DNA of 64,000 bases from JAWLHK01 sp041690355 [NCBI: bacterium] (GTDB taxonomy: Bacteria; J088; JAWLBW01): the NCBI GenBank assembly GCA_041690355.1, contig JAWLHK010000003.1, positions 214,695 through 278,694 on the forward strand, given 5' to 3'. A model generated the notes under the pieces. That model was not told where the DNA came from, ran no database searches, and worked only from the letters and a program-made list of their open reading frames with translations. How positions within the stretch are numbered: the stretch's first letter is position 1; each line of letters begins with the position of its first letter. A program made the translations under genes and the position numbers. This document shows, piece by piece, positions 25,804-34,287 of the stretch.

Positions 25804-28328
25804 GCCAGCCTGAACCGCTCCACGAATCGGTGAAAGGACTGGGCCTCGGCGCGCAGGGCTTCGACGTCACGCCGCAGGCGTGCCGTCATGCTCTTGTTCG
25901 CATCCGAGCCGTGTTCGATCGTCTTCATGGCCCGCCCGATGGCGAGCACCTGTTCCTGCTGTTCGCCGAGAATGCGGGCCAGATGAGCGATCATGGTTTC
26001 GACCTGTTCGATGTCACCCGAGAGCACGCGTCCCCCCTCGGCCTGGGCGCGCGCAAGCGACTTGACCGCCAGCGCCCCCCCCTTGACCCGCTGCATGCGC
26101 GTCTCGACTTCCTTGGCGCGGGCCAGCCGGCTCCGGACGTCGCCGTGCACCTGCTCAATCAGCCGGGCGAGTTCGAGCCCCTGCTGCTCGATGCCCTCGC
26201 TGAGTGTAACCTGCTCCTGCGATGCCTCGGCGACCCGCGTCATGCCGCGCGCCCCGTTTTCGGCCAGTCCGATGATCGAGGCCAGGTGTTCGCCCGATGA
26301 GGTCGAGGCGTGACGCGTTTCTTCGACGCTGGCGCGAACTTCGTCGACACCCGACGAGAGCTGCAGGCTGCTCTCGCTCACGGAGCGGATCATGGAGATG
26401 ATCTGTCCGGTCGCCGTATTGGTGCGATCGGCCAGCGTCTTGATCTTCTCGGCGACCACGGCGAAGCTGAGGCCGTTCTCGCCCGCCTGCGCCGCAATGA
26501 TGGCGGCGTTGAGGCTGAGCAGCTTGGTGTCGTCGGCGACCTCGTCGATGACGCCGATGAGCTTGCCGACCGAGTTGAGCTTGTCGATCAGATCCTGCAG
26601 CGCGTGCGACGTGCGCTCGACCGAGTCTTCGATGAGCGCAATGCTGTTGACGGTCTGGCCCGTCATGTCGAGCCCTTCACGGCTCGATTCGAGCATGCGC
26701 GTCGAAATGTTGCGCGTGCCCGAAACGCGTTCGCCGTTGCGCCGGATGGAGTCTGAAAATTTGCGAATGTTGCGCGTGAGAACCTCTGTCGATCGGAGCA
26801 GATCGCTCAGGTTGGCGAAGATCAGCTCCGAGACGCGCTGGTTGTGCTCGAGTCCCGAGACGACGCTGTTGAGCAGCTGCATGACCCGGTCGGTCGAATC
26901 ATCGACGTAACGTACGGTGCGATCGAGCTGAAGAATCGCCGACGATCCTTCGGCCGACTGCACATTCAGGGCGTCGCCGGCCCGCGCGATCTTCTGCAGC
27001 CCGCCGGTCATGCTCTCGACCGACTGCAGCCCGCGGTGAACGCGCGCCGACTGCTCTACCGACGTTTCTTCGATCTTCTGCGCCGCCACCAGCAGGCGCT
27101 GCGAGACCACATCGATCTCAGCGCTGGCCGTGTCCAGGTCGGCGGCGACGCCGCGCAGAAATCCCCGCACGGTTTCCAGTTCAGCAGAAAATTCGCCGAT
27201 TTCGTCTTCGATCAGGATCTCGGCGCTCTGGCTGAGGTCGCCTCTCGCCATGCGCTGCGACTTTCGCACCAGCTCACGCAGCAGATTGGCAATTTCGCGG
27301 GCCGTGAACGTCGCGACCGCGAGAATGGTCAGCATCGCAATCAGAAACAGGCCGAGGTAGGCATTGCCCGCCTCGTGCATGGCGTTCTCCGACATGCGCC
27401 AGGGATAAATCGCCAGCAGCGAATACTGCCCGTTGCCGACGGCCATTTTGCGCGCCAGCCACGGGCTGCGCCAGTTCACCGCCGTCGCCCCCTCGAGCGT
27501 ATTCAAGGGCAGGTTCGCGGTGTTCAGGTTGAGGACGTCGCGCCCTTCGACGTCGAGCAGAAACAGGCGTCCGCCCGAGCCGAGCTGCGTACGCGCGAGA
27601 ACGGGCCCCACCGACGCGGCTGCCCCCGCGGCAAGCGCCTGGTCGACCTGCGGCGCGAGACGGCGCATCTCGTTTTCGGCGTGGCTGAGAAGCCCGGCCT
27701 GCGTGCGTTCGGCAATGAATGTGTATCCGAAGAGGCAGGAAAAGACGAGTGAACTGCCGATGAGCGTTCCCGCCGCGGTTACCAGCTTGTTGCGCAGCCC
27801 AAAGAGCGGCGTCGAGAACAGGTAGCGCCCATGCCCCTGCGCGACGACCTGCCGCGCGACTTCGCGGGCCAGCGGCCTGATCCGGCTCTTGTAGAAGTAG
27901 AACTGGAGCAGAAAACCGATGCCGCCCCCGCAGAGAATCGCCATGAAAATCGCGAGGGACAGAAAGAGGGTGGTGTCGTCAGCCGTCCACGTCCCGAAGA
28001 AGAGGTAAAACAGCAGCACCCCGACGACGTCGAGCCCCACCCATAAAAACCACGAAAGCTGGGCGGCCCGCACGGGAAACGCCCGCAGCGAGTTGATGGC
28101 ATGCAGAATGTCGCGGTCAATGACCTCCTGGCGCGGAAGCAGCGGACGAAGCAGCAGTGCGTGCAGGATGCCGCCGAAGACGAACGCGCCGACCGCCAGC
28201 ATGATGCCGACATTGCGCTCTTCTTCGGACAGCCGCAGCACCCATACGATAAGTCCGGCCGTCGCCCCGAGCGCGACGGTAACCGAACCGCTGTGGATGA
28301 TCTGCAACTGGCGGTGGAGCTGCTTCAC
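25800..28328 (-). CDS. Chemoreceptor-like protein 2, six membrane helices, altered signalling tip
   Basis: An 842-residue paralogue of the next gene in the operon, with the same plan: four N-terminal hydrophobic segments (about 13-32, 42-62, 93-113, 122-143), a fifth at about 186-206, an extracellular domain of roughly 115 residues, a sixth at about 323-345, HAMP (about 346-395) and a coiled-coil signalling part. The tip at about 599-640 reads LLSLNAAIIAAQAGENG then FAVVAEKIKTLADRT; again the tip Glu and Arg of classic receptors are Ile and Gln. The start is GTG, overlapping the rodZ-like stop as GTGA. No methylation sites or C-terminal CheR pentapeptide are evident. Confidence 0.8.
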   Translation of the reverse strand: MKQLHRQLQIIHSGSVTVALGATAGLIVWVLRLSEEERNVGIMLAVGAFVFGGILHALLLRPLLPRQEVIDRDILHAINSLRAFPVRAAQLSWFLWVGLDVVGVLLFYLFFGTWTADDTTLFLSLAIFMAILCGGGIGFLLQFYFYKSRIRPLAREVARQVVAQGHGRYLFSTPLFGLRNKLVTAAGTLIGSSLVFSCLFGYTFIAERTQAGLLSHAENEMRRLAPQVDQALAAGAAASVGPVLARTQLGSGGRLFLLDVEGRDVLNLNTANLPLNTLEGATAVNWRSPWLARKMAVGNGQYSLLAIYPWRMSENAMHEAGNAYLGLFLIAMLTILAVATFTAREIANLLRELVRKSQRMARGDLSQSAEILIEDEIGEFSAELETVRGFLRGVAADLDTASAEIDVVSQRLLVAAQKIEETSVEQSARVHRGLQSVESMTGGLQKIARAGDALNVQSAEGSSAILQLDRTVRYVDDSTDRVMQLLNSVVSGLEHNQRVSELIFANLSDLLRSTEVLTRNIRKFSDSIRRNGERVSGTRNISTRMLESSREGLDMTGQTVNSIALIEDSVERTSHALQDLIDKLNSVGKLIGVIDEVADDTKLLSLNAAIIAAQAGENGLSFAVVAEKIKTLADRTNTATGQIISMIRSVSESSLQLSSGVDEVRASVEETRHASTSSGEHLASIIGLAENGARGMTRVAEASQEQVTLSEGIEQQGLELARLIEQVHGDVRSRLARAKEVETRMQRVKGGALAVKSLARAQAEGGRVLSGDIEQVETMIAHLARILGEQQEQVLAIGRAMKTIEHGSDANKSMTARLRRDVEALRAEAQSFHRFVERFRLA

Positions 28329-29098
28329 GGCGACGGGGCCCCTTCGCGCGAGAAGACCTTGCGGCGCACGCGGCCCTGTTCGCCGAATCTGCCGAGCGAA
28401 CGGCCCTCGTAGATCACCGTCACCCCCCCGGCGTTACCCGTGAGCAACTCGATGCGTTCGTCGCCGCGCACCCGCCAGATGGTTCCGGACTGCATCATGC
28501 GCTCTTCGGGTTCGCGGCCGTCGACCCCGATCTTTACGTAGCTGACCTGGTCGGCCTGCACCTCGAGCTCCATCGGCTTGCGCGCCGGCGGGCCGGGGGG
28601 TTCGGGCGCGATTTCAACCGTTTCGGCGGGCGCCGTCACGGCGAGGGTGGCCTCCGTCACGGGAAGCGGCAGGGGGGCGGGCTCGGGCAGCGTTGCAGCG
28701 GTCTGAACCGACACGCCCGAACGCACGGCAAAGAGGGCCCAGCCCGCCAGCGAAAGCAGAATCACCGCGCCGAGTGCGAAGATGACTTTGCGAATGGGCT
28801 GCCGCCCTTCGATGAGGTACATCTTTTCGCCGCGCACCTCGCGCAGATCGGGCGCCATTGACTGGTGATTCGTATGCTCTTCATAGCGCAGCACGACTTC
28901 GTCGGCGTTGATGCCGAGGTAGCGGGCATAGCTGCGCAGGAACCCTTTGATGAAAATATCGGCGCCCAGCTCTTCAAAGCGCTCTTCTTCGAGGGCTTCG
29001 AGCGCCCGCATACCGATACGGGTCGCCTGAGCAACCTCGCGCAGCGAGACCCCCCGCATTTCCCGTTCGCGTTTGAGCCAGGCCCCGAATCCTTCCAC
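28325..29098 (-). CDS. RodZ-like protein: N-terminal HTH, one membrane helix, periplasmic DUF4115-like domain
   Basis: RodZ links the MreB cytoskeleton to the wall-building complex. The 257 residues have an Xre-type helix-turn-helix (about 1-70, GVSLREVAQATRIGMRALEALEEERF and IKGFLRSYARYLG), a membrane segment at about 97-119, a Pro/Ala linker and a beta-rich end (about 170-257) like DUF4115. The start is GTG directly after the stop of the lipoprotein gene, with AGAGG about 6 bases before it. The 3' end overlaps a chemoreceptor-like gene, so the two proteins are probably made together. Confidence 0.85.
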   Translation of the reverse strand: MEGFGAWLKREREMRGVSLREVAQATRIGMRALEALEEERFEELGADIFIKGFLRSYARYLGINADEVVLRYEEHTNHQSMAPDLREVRGEKMYLIEGRQPIRKVIFALGAVILLSLAGWALFAVRSGVSVQTAATLPEPAPLPLPVTEATLAVTAPAETVEIAPEPPGPPARKPMELEVQADQVSYVKIGVDGREPEERMMQSGTIWRVRGDERIELLTGNAGGVTVIYEGRSLGRFGEQGRVRRKVFSREGAPSP

Positions 29099-29893
29099 TC
29101 AGCGCCTCTTCTCTTCCTTGCCCTTCAGCAGCTCGAGCATGTAATTGCACTGATCGGCGTCGCGGGAGCCGGGCGCCATCGACTTCACGCGCTCGCAGGC
29201 CTTGATGGCGTTCGTGCGCTGGCCCACGCGCAGGTAGGCGTTCGAGAGCTGTGCGTACGGCTCGGCAAACTTCGGGCACAGTTTGACGGCTTTGGAGAGC
29301 GCCTGCACGGCCTCGACATACTTCTTGTCGCGCATGTGCACGACGCCCATCTTGTTGTAGGCCATGCAGGCGACATCGCGCGCCTCGGGCTTCGGCATCG
29401 CTATGGCGACCGCCTTCTGGTAGCTCTGCTGCGCATTGGCGGAATCGAAACGCCCCGAAAATGCGTCGCCGCGGTTCAGCCAGGCGCGCTCGGGGGTCGC
29501 ATAGAGCAGATCGGCGATGGCCCGATCGAAGGCGGCCACTGCCTCGTCGAACCGTCCGGCGGCGGCATAGGCGGCGCCGAGGTTATTGTGCGCTTCAGAA
29601 AAATCGGGTTTCAGCGTAACCGCTTTTTCGTAGGCCCGGATGGCCAGCACGTACTCTGCTTTGCAGTAGTATGCCAGCCCCAGGGCATTCTGCAGTTCGG
29701 CGTCTTCTGCATTGCGCTTTTCGGCTTCGAGCAGATAGCGAAGCGCCTCGGTGCAGTTGTCGGAGAGCAGGGCCGAGATGCCCAGTTTCGTATAAAACGC
29801 CGCTTCGCCCTTGGTTTCGGGCGAGTGCGCGCAGGCCGTCAGTACGGCGAGAAGAAAAAGCGGAACCGCGCGAAAGCGGATGTTCTTGCGCAA
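29099..29893 (-). CDS. TPR lipoprotein, Tgl/PilF/PilW-type pilotin
   Basis: A 264-residue lipoprotein with five or more TPR units. The signal ends in the lipobox LTAC at residue ~19. The phrase YATPERAWLNRGDAF matches the 'TPE-x-A-x-x-N-x-G' mark of PilF/PilW/Tgl proteins, which help the type IV pilus secretin PilQ assemble in the outer membrane. TTG 29893 is chosen: AGGAG lies 7 bases before it and it gives a proper signal peptide, and no ATG or GTG does. If correct, the cell makes type IV pili, whose other genes are outside this window. Confidence 0.78.
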   Translation of the reverse strand: MRKNIRFRAVPLFLLAVLTACAHSPETKGEAAFYTKLGISALLSDNCTEALRYLLEAEKRNAEDAELQNALGLAYYCKAEYVLAIRAYEKAVTLKPDFSEAHNNLGAAYAAAGRFDEAVAAFDRAIADLLYATPERAWLNRGDAFSGRFDSANAQQSYQKAVAIAMPKPEARDVACMAYNKMGVVHMRDKKYVEAVQALSKAVKLCPKFAEPYAQLSNAYLRVGQRTNAIKACERVKSMAPGSRDADQCNYMLELLKGKEEKRR

Positions 29894-29903
29894 AACGAAT
29901 CTC

Positions 29904-30533
29904 CTAGGCCGAGGTAAGTAGACGGAGGAAAACCTTGAAATTCTTATCTTCGAGCGGATCGGCCGATTGCGGCTGCGGGGGCGGCGCGGGCGCCTGAATG
30001 TACCCGACCTGGGTCGGCGGCGCATCGGGACGCAGCTCGAGAATGGAGTCTTCGATTTCCAGATCGCCGGGCTGGTTGTCGAGCAGAACGACTTCTGCGC
30101 CGGCGCCGGCATCGGTCGACGCAGGCTGCGCCTGGGGCTGCGGCCGCGCGCGCGGAGCCAGGGGCGAGAAGATCGGAACGCCCGCGAGGGTGTTGCGGCG
30201 CACCGTGTCGTCGACACGGCGGATCTGCAGGTCTTCCATCATGAAGCCCATGCTTTCCGTAAACTGCACGCCCTGTTCCTGCACGAGCGGATAATCGCTC
30301 TTGTCGATAGGCTCCATCCACCGGTAAACCAGGGCCGCGTTCGAGCTCAGCATGTGCAGGTAGATGTAGGCTTCAATCCCCATCCGCCCGCGGCCGGTCA
30401 CGAAGTAGGCCCGCGCCTCCTGCGCATCGAGCGTGTCGGCGGCAATCTGCGGCTGATTTACCGAGCTGTAGAGCTCGAGCAGGCCCGCCGGATCGAGCGG
30501 AACGGCCGCCATCCCCCGGCTCAGTTCAAACAT
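29904..30533 (-). CDS. Uncharacterised protein between pfkB-type kinase and pilotin genes
   Basis: I do not recognise this 209-residue protein. Residues 1-120 look folded (helical, with RAYFVTGRGRMGIEAYIYLHML and a later DLQIRRVDDTVRR); residues 120-190 are Pro/Ala-rich and probably disordered; the last stretch DKNFKVFLRLLTS is a short amphipathic helix that could be a docking peptide. No signal or membrane segment. It overlaps the kinase by 8 bases and lies 10 bases before the pilotin gene. Confidence 0.65.
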   Translation of the reverse strand: MFELSRGMAAVPLDPAGLLELYSSVNQPQIAADTLDAQEARAYFVTGRGRMGIEAYIYLHMLSSNAALVYRWMEPIDKSDYPLVQEQGVQFTESMGFMMEDLQIRRVDDTVRRNTLAGVPIFSPLAPRARPQPQAQPASTDAGAGAEVVLLDNQPGDLEIEDSILELRPDAPPTQVGYIQAPAPPPQPQSADPLEDKNFKVFLRLLTSA

Positions 30534-31446
30534 GATTGGGCTCCAGTTCGAGCATCTTGCGATAGCTCTGCATGCGCTCCTGAATCTCCGGATGGGTAAG
30601 CCGGGTGAGCCGGCGCAGGCTGAAGTCTTCGACCGTGAAACTGGCCATGACGCTGCCGAAGGCGACCGCTTTGCGCAGGGTGCCGGCTTCAAAGCTGCCG
30701 GCGTGGGCGAGGTAGCCCATGAAGCCGCCGGCGAACGTATCGCCGGCCCCGGTGGGGTCGAACACGTCTTCGAGAGGATACGCGGGGGCCGAAAAGATCG
30801 ACCCCTCGCCGAACAGGAGCGCTCCGTATTCGCCCCGCTTGACGGCGACATAGCGCGGCCCCAGCGAGAGTATCTTGCGGGCGGCGCGCACCAGGTTGTA
30901 CTCACCCGTGTATTCGCGCGCTTCGGCTTCGTTCATGAAGACGAGGTCGACGGCGCCGAGCACCTCGGTGAGCGAATCCTTCTTCGTCTCGATCCAGTAG
31001 TTCATCGTGTCGCAGGCCACGATGCGCGGCCGCTTCGTCTGCCGCAGGACGTCGAGCTGCAGATCGGGATCGATATTGGCGAGAAAGAGGTACTCGATTT
31101 CGGCATATTCCGACGGAATCACCGGGCGGAAGTCGCCGAGCACGTTCAGTTCAGTCTTGCGCGTCTCGGCCGTATTCAGATCGAACCCGTAGGCACCCGA
31201 CCAGCGAAAGGTCTTGCCTTCGGGGATGGACACGAGCCCGGCCGTATCGACCTTGTGCTTCTGAAGCAGCTTGATGTGCTCGTCGGGAAAATCGGCCCCC
31301 ACGGCGGCGACGACCGACGGCGAGGCGAAGTAGCCGGCGGCCACCGAGAAATAGACGGCCGAGCCGCCCAGAACGTTATCGGCCTTGCCGAAGGGGGTCT
31401 CGACGTTGTCGAGCGCGACCGAGCCAACCACGAGAATACGTGACAT
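30526..31446 (-). CDS. PfkB-family carbohydrate/nucleoside kinase
   Basis: A ribokinase-fold kinase of 306 residues. It has the N-terminal GSVALDNVETP and GGSAVYFSVAA glycine pair and the catalytic anion-hole motif DPTGAGDTFAGG with the catalytic Asp. Substrate cannot be assigned; adenosine-kinase-like and sugar-kinase members look alike at this level. ATG 31446 is chosen over 31455 by homology (MSRILVVGSVALD). It is the first gene of the operon that runs to recO; the promoter at 31540-31568 leaves a long leader of about 90 bases. Confidence 0.88.
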   Translation of the reverse strand: MSRILVVGSVALDNVETPFGKADNVLGGSAVYFSVAAGYFASPSVVAAVGADFPDEHIKLLQKHKVDTAGLVSIPEGKTFRWSGAYGFDLNTAETRKTELNVLGDFRPVIPSEYAEIEYLFLANIDPDLQLDVLRQTKRPRIVACDTMNYWIETKKDSLTEVLGAVDLVFMNEAEAREYTGEYNLVRAARKILSLGPRYVAVKRGEYGALLFGEGSIFSAPAYPLEDVFDPTGAGDTFAGGFMGYLAHAGSFEAGTLRKAVAFGSVMASFTVEDFSLRRLTRLTHPEIQERMQSYRKMLELEPNHV

Positions 31447-31539
31447 GCGATCCAATCCTGATCAGGGCGGCATTAGCGCGTCTGGGGGCCAGACCCGGCC
31501 CCTCGCAGCGCTGCCTGCCGGGTAGTCCGACGCTGCAAC

Positions 31540-31568
31540 ATTGTATTCAGATTCCCCCCGAATATCAA
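31540..31568 (-). promoter_or_regulatory. Promoter of the pfkB-pilotin-rodZ-receptor-recO operon, with long leader
   Basis: TTGATA (31563-31568, minus strand), 17-base spacer, TACAAT (31540-31545). Start is expected near 31533. The leader to 31446 includes a 6-bp GC hairpin (GGGGCC, six-base loop, GGCCCC; about 31477-31497) without a T-run. Confidence 0.68.
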
Positions 31569-31639
31569 ACGGTTGCCGGGAAGCGTCCCGCGGGGCCGGC
31601 CCTGGGCCGAACCGCGGAATCCGGGGGCGGCCGCCGGGC

Positions 31640-31668
31640 AAAAAAAGAGGGCGGCCCGCAGGCCGCCC
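31640..31668 (-). terminator. Intrinsic terminator closing the miaB-to-OMP operon
   Basis: On the minus strand an 8-bp stem GGGCGGCC/GGCCGCCC with a 4-base loop is followed by TC and seven T. It lies 8 bases after the stop of the outer-membrane protein gene. Confidence 0.88.
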
Positions 31669-31675
31669 GGAGAGA

Positions 31676-32572
31676 TCAGTGGGGAAAAAGCCCGAACGAG
31701 GCCGCAGCGCGTAGCGTCGGCCCCGAAGCGTCGACGGCGGGCGATCCGGTAACCGGGCGCACGCTGTCGCCGAACTCCCATCGGCCGGCTCCTGCCCTGC
31801 CCCAGAGATAGCCGGCCGATACGTCGATGCCGAACCAGGGCACCACTTTGAACTTGACCCCTACCCATGGGTTCACGGCCAGATAGTTCACACGCAGGGT
31901 CTTGGCGAAAGTCGCCGTGCGCGGCGTACCCGAGAGATCGCCGACCAGGTCGTCCCAGTCGGCCTGCTCGTTGCGCACCCGCAGCTCCTGCTGGGCGTAG
32001 CGCACCTCGTACTCGCCGCTGCCGAGCATGCCGCCGCCGTAGAACTCCCACCGCCGCGTCGGATAGACGTATTCGAGCGTGAGCCCGATATGCGCAGCCG
32101 TGACGTCGACCTCGCGCAGAAACACCGCACTCGAGTCGTCGATGATCGACTTGGAGCCCTCGGCGAGCATGCCCCCGACGCGGAAATTACGGCCGATGTA
32201 GCCGAAGGCGTGAATGCCCTGGGTCTCGAACGGCCCGCCGGGAAATCCATCGGCGCCGAAGTTGAGCTGGCGGGCCAGGTTGTCGAGCACGGCCTGATCG
32301 GACCACAGAAAGCCGAACACGAACGAGGCGCCGCCGCCCCCCTGGGGTCCGCCGGCGGCGCGGGCCGCCTCCTGCCCCCGCGGCTCGGGGGGCTCGGCCA
32401 GCTCGTCGACGGGAGACACGTCGGTGACGAAGGCGGCAAAGCCGGCGGGCCCGGTCACCTCGGCGGGGGAGGCCGCCTGCGGAACGGCGAGGGTCGGTTC
32501 GGTAACCGGCTCGACCGCTCCGGTACCCTGCAATGCGTAGACAAAGGCCGTTGCGGCCCACCAGCCAGCCAT
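31676..32572 (-). CDS. Probable outer-membrane beta-barrel protein
   Basis: A 298-residue protein of no named family that I recognise. A short hydrophobic start (WWAATAFVYALQG) is a likely signal peptide, then about 60 Pro/Glu-rich residues, then a strand-rich part from about 80 with alternating aromatic and Gly residues (HAFGYIGRNFRVGGMLAEG, LTLEYVYPTRRWEFYGGGM, VNPWVGVKFKVVPWFGIDVSAGYLW split across strands) ending in Phe-Gly-Leu-Phe-Pro-His. The end is strand-like but lacks a terminal Phe. It is 21 bases after the aminotransferase gene and directly before a terminator. Confidence 0.65.
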   Translation of the reverse strand: MAGWWAATAFVYALQGTGAVEPVTEPTLAVPQAASPAEVTGPAGFAAFVTDVSPVDELAEPPEPRGQEAARAAGGPQGGGGASFVFGFLWSDQAVLDNLARQLNFGADGFPGGPFETQGIHAFGYIGRNFRVGGMLAEGSKSIIDDSSAVFLREVDVTAAHIGLTLEYVYPTRRWEFYGGGMLGSGEYEVRYAQQELRVRNEQADWDDLVGDLSGTPRTATFAKTLRVNYLAVNPWVGVKFKVVPWFGIDVSAGYLWGRAGAGRWEFGDSVRPVTGSPAVDASGPTLRAAASFGLFPH

Positions 32573-32593
32573 GCCAGACCTCGAGGTTTCAGT

Positions 32594-33805
32594 TCACTGC
32601 AGACGGGCCACCGCTTCGGCGATGCGGTCGAGCCCCTTGCGAATCGTCTCCATGCCCGTCGCGTAGCTGAGGCGCACGTAGTCGGGAGCGCCGAATCCGG
32701 GGCCCGGCACGACCGCCACCAGGTACTCTTCGAGCAGATAGTCGGCGAGCGCATCGGCGTCCTTGATGACGCGGTCGCCGGCTTTTCTGCCGAACAGGCC
32801 GCTCACGTTCGGAAACACATAAAACGCCCCCTCGGGCTTCGGACAGCGGATGCCGGGAATGGCGTTCAGACGCTCGACGATGTAGTCGCGCCGTTTCGCG
32901 AACTCGGCGCGCATCATGTCGACCGGCTCCTGGCTGCCGCTCAGCGCCTCGACCGCGCCGGCCATGGCGAACGAGGTCGGGTTCGACGTGCTCTGCCCCT
33001 GGATCTTGTTCATCGCCGCGATGACCGCCTTGTCGCCGGCGGTGTAGCCGAGTCGCCAGCCCGTCATCGAGTAGGCCTTGCTGAGCCCGTTGACCACGAA
33101 GGTGCGGCGCTTCATCTCGTCGTCGACGGCGGCGATGGTCGCAAAGGGGAAGTTATCGTAGAGCAGCTTCTCGTAGATTTCGTCGCTCACGACCATGAGC
33201 TGCGGATGCTTGCGCACGACGTCGGCGAGGGCGCGCAGTTCGTCGGTCGAATAGGCCGCCCCCGTGGGGTTCGACGGGCTGTTCAACACGAGCAGTCGGC
33301 TGCGCTCGGTAATCACCTTCTCGAGCGCGTCGGGGCGCAGCTTGAAGCCGTCGGCCTCGCGGGTCTCGACGAACACCGGCGCGGCGCCCGCCAGGATGGC
33401 CATGTCGGGGTACGAAACCCAGTACGGGGTCGGGATGATGACTTCATTGCCCGGGTTGAGCACGGCCTGAAAGAGATTGTAGAGCGAGTGCTTCGCCCCT
33501 GACGAGACGATGATCTCGTCGCCGGTATAGGTCAGGCCGTTGTCGCGCTTGAGCTTGTCGATGATGGCGTTCTTCAGGGCCGGCGTGCCGGCGACGGGCG
33601 TATACTTGGTCTCGCCCTTTTCGAGGGCCCGGATCGCAGCCTGCTTGATCGCCTCGGGCGTATCGAAGTCGGGTTCACCGGCTCCAAAGCCGATGACATC
33701 CTTGCCCTGCGCCTTCAGGGCCGCGGCCTTGGCGGTAATCGTGAGCGTGGGCGAAGGCTTGATGCTGTTGGCGCGATCGGAGATCTGAATCGTAAGCGTA
33801 CTCAT
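32594..33805 (-). CDS. aspC: Aspartate aminotransferase-type PLP enzyme (class I)
   Basis: Transfers the amino group between aspartate and 2-oxoglutarate. The 403 residues show VIGFGAGEPDFDTP, YTPVAGTPALKNAI, the NSPSNPTGAAYS segment, the PLP lysine in VNGLSKAYSMTGWRLGY and the C-terminal arginine region YVRLSYA. This is the Ib subgroup common outside enterobacteria, some of which also accept prephenate, so the symbol names the reaction, not orthology to E. coli. Start ATG 33805 overlaps the coaD stop as ATGA; the frame is open further upstream but without homology. Confidence 0.92.
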   Translation of the reverse strand: MSTLTIQISDRANSIKPSPTLTITAKAAALKAQGKDVIGFGAGEPDFDTPEAIKQAAIRALEKGETKYTPVAGTPALKNAIIDKLKRDNGLTYTGDEIIVSSGAKHSLYNLFQAVLNPGNEVIIPTPYWVSYPDMAILAGAAPVFVETREADGFKLRPDALEKVITERSRLLVLNSPSNPTGAAYSTDELRALADVVRKHPQLMVVSDEIYEKLLYDNFPFATIAAVDDEMKRRTFVVNGLSKAYSMTGWRLGYTAGDKAVIAAMNKIQGQSTSNPTSFAMAGAVEALSGSQEPVDMMRAEFAKRRDYIVERLNAIPGIRCPKPEGAFYVFPNVSGLFGRKAGDRVIKDADALADYLLEEYLVAVVPGPGFGAPDYVRLSYATGMETIRKGLDRIAEAVARLQ

Positions 33806-34287
33806 GATTGGGCTACCTTGTTGCGAAGTTCCTCGGCAATGACCGGGGGAATCATTCCCGTCACGTCGCCGCCGAAGCGGGCAATTTCCTTGATGATCGT
33901 CGAGCTCAGATAGCTGCACGCCGCGTCGGTCATCATGAAGACGGTTTCCATCTGCGGATAGAGGCGCTTGTTGGCGAGCGCCATCTGGAACTCGTATTCG
34001 TAGTCGGACACGGTTCGGATGCCGCGCAGGACCACGTTCGCCTGGATGCTGCGGGCATAGTCGACGAGCAATCCCTGAAACCGGTCGATGCGCACCCGCG
34101 GGTTCGCGCCGAAGACGGCATGCAGGTGGCGCAGGCGTTCTTCTTCGGTGAACAGCGTGCGCTTCGAGGTGTTGTGGGCAATCGCGACGACGACCTCGTC
34201 GAAAACGTCGAGACCCCGCTCGATGATGTTCACATGGCCCATCGTAAGCGGATCGAAAGTCCCGGGATAAATGGCGCGGTTAGACAT
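33802..34287 (-). CDS. coaD: Pantetheine-phosphate adenylyltransferase
   Basis: Fourth step of coenzyme A synthesis: 4'-phosphopantetheine plus ATP gives dephospho-CoA. The 161 residues have the nucleotidyltransferase motif YPGTFDPLTMGHVNII, NTSKRTLFT and the C-terminal YLSSTIIKEIARFGGDV. Length matches CoaD. It overlaps rsmD by 8 bases; rsmD-coaD is a very common pair in bacteria. Confidence 0.97.
   Translation of the reverse strand: MSNRAIYPGTFDPLTMGHVNIIERGLDVFDEVVVAIAHNTSKRTLFTEEERLRHLHAVFGANPRVRIDRFQGLLVDYARSIQANVVLRGIRTVSDYEYEFQMALANKRLYPQMETVFMMTDAACSYLSSTIIKEIARFGGDVTGMIPPVIAEELRNKVAQS

Noticed and set aside
31447-31639. A possible small gene between the pfkB kinase and the terminator.
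   Set aside because: The stretch is explained by the promoter, leader and hairpin; short frames there have no start signal.
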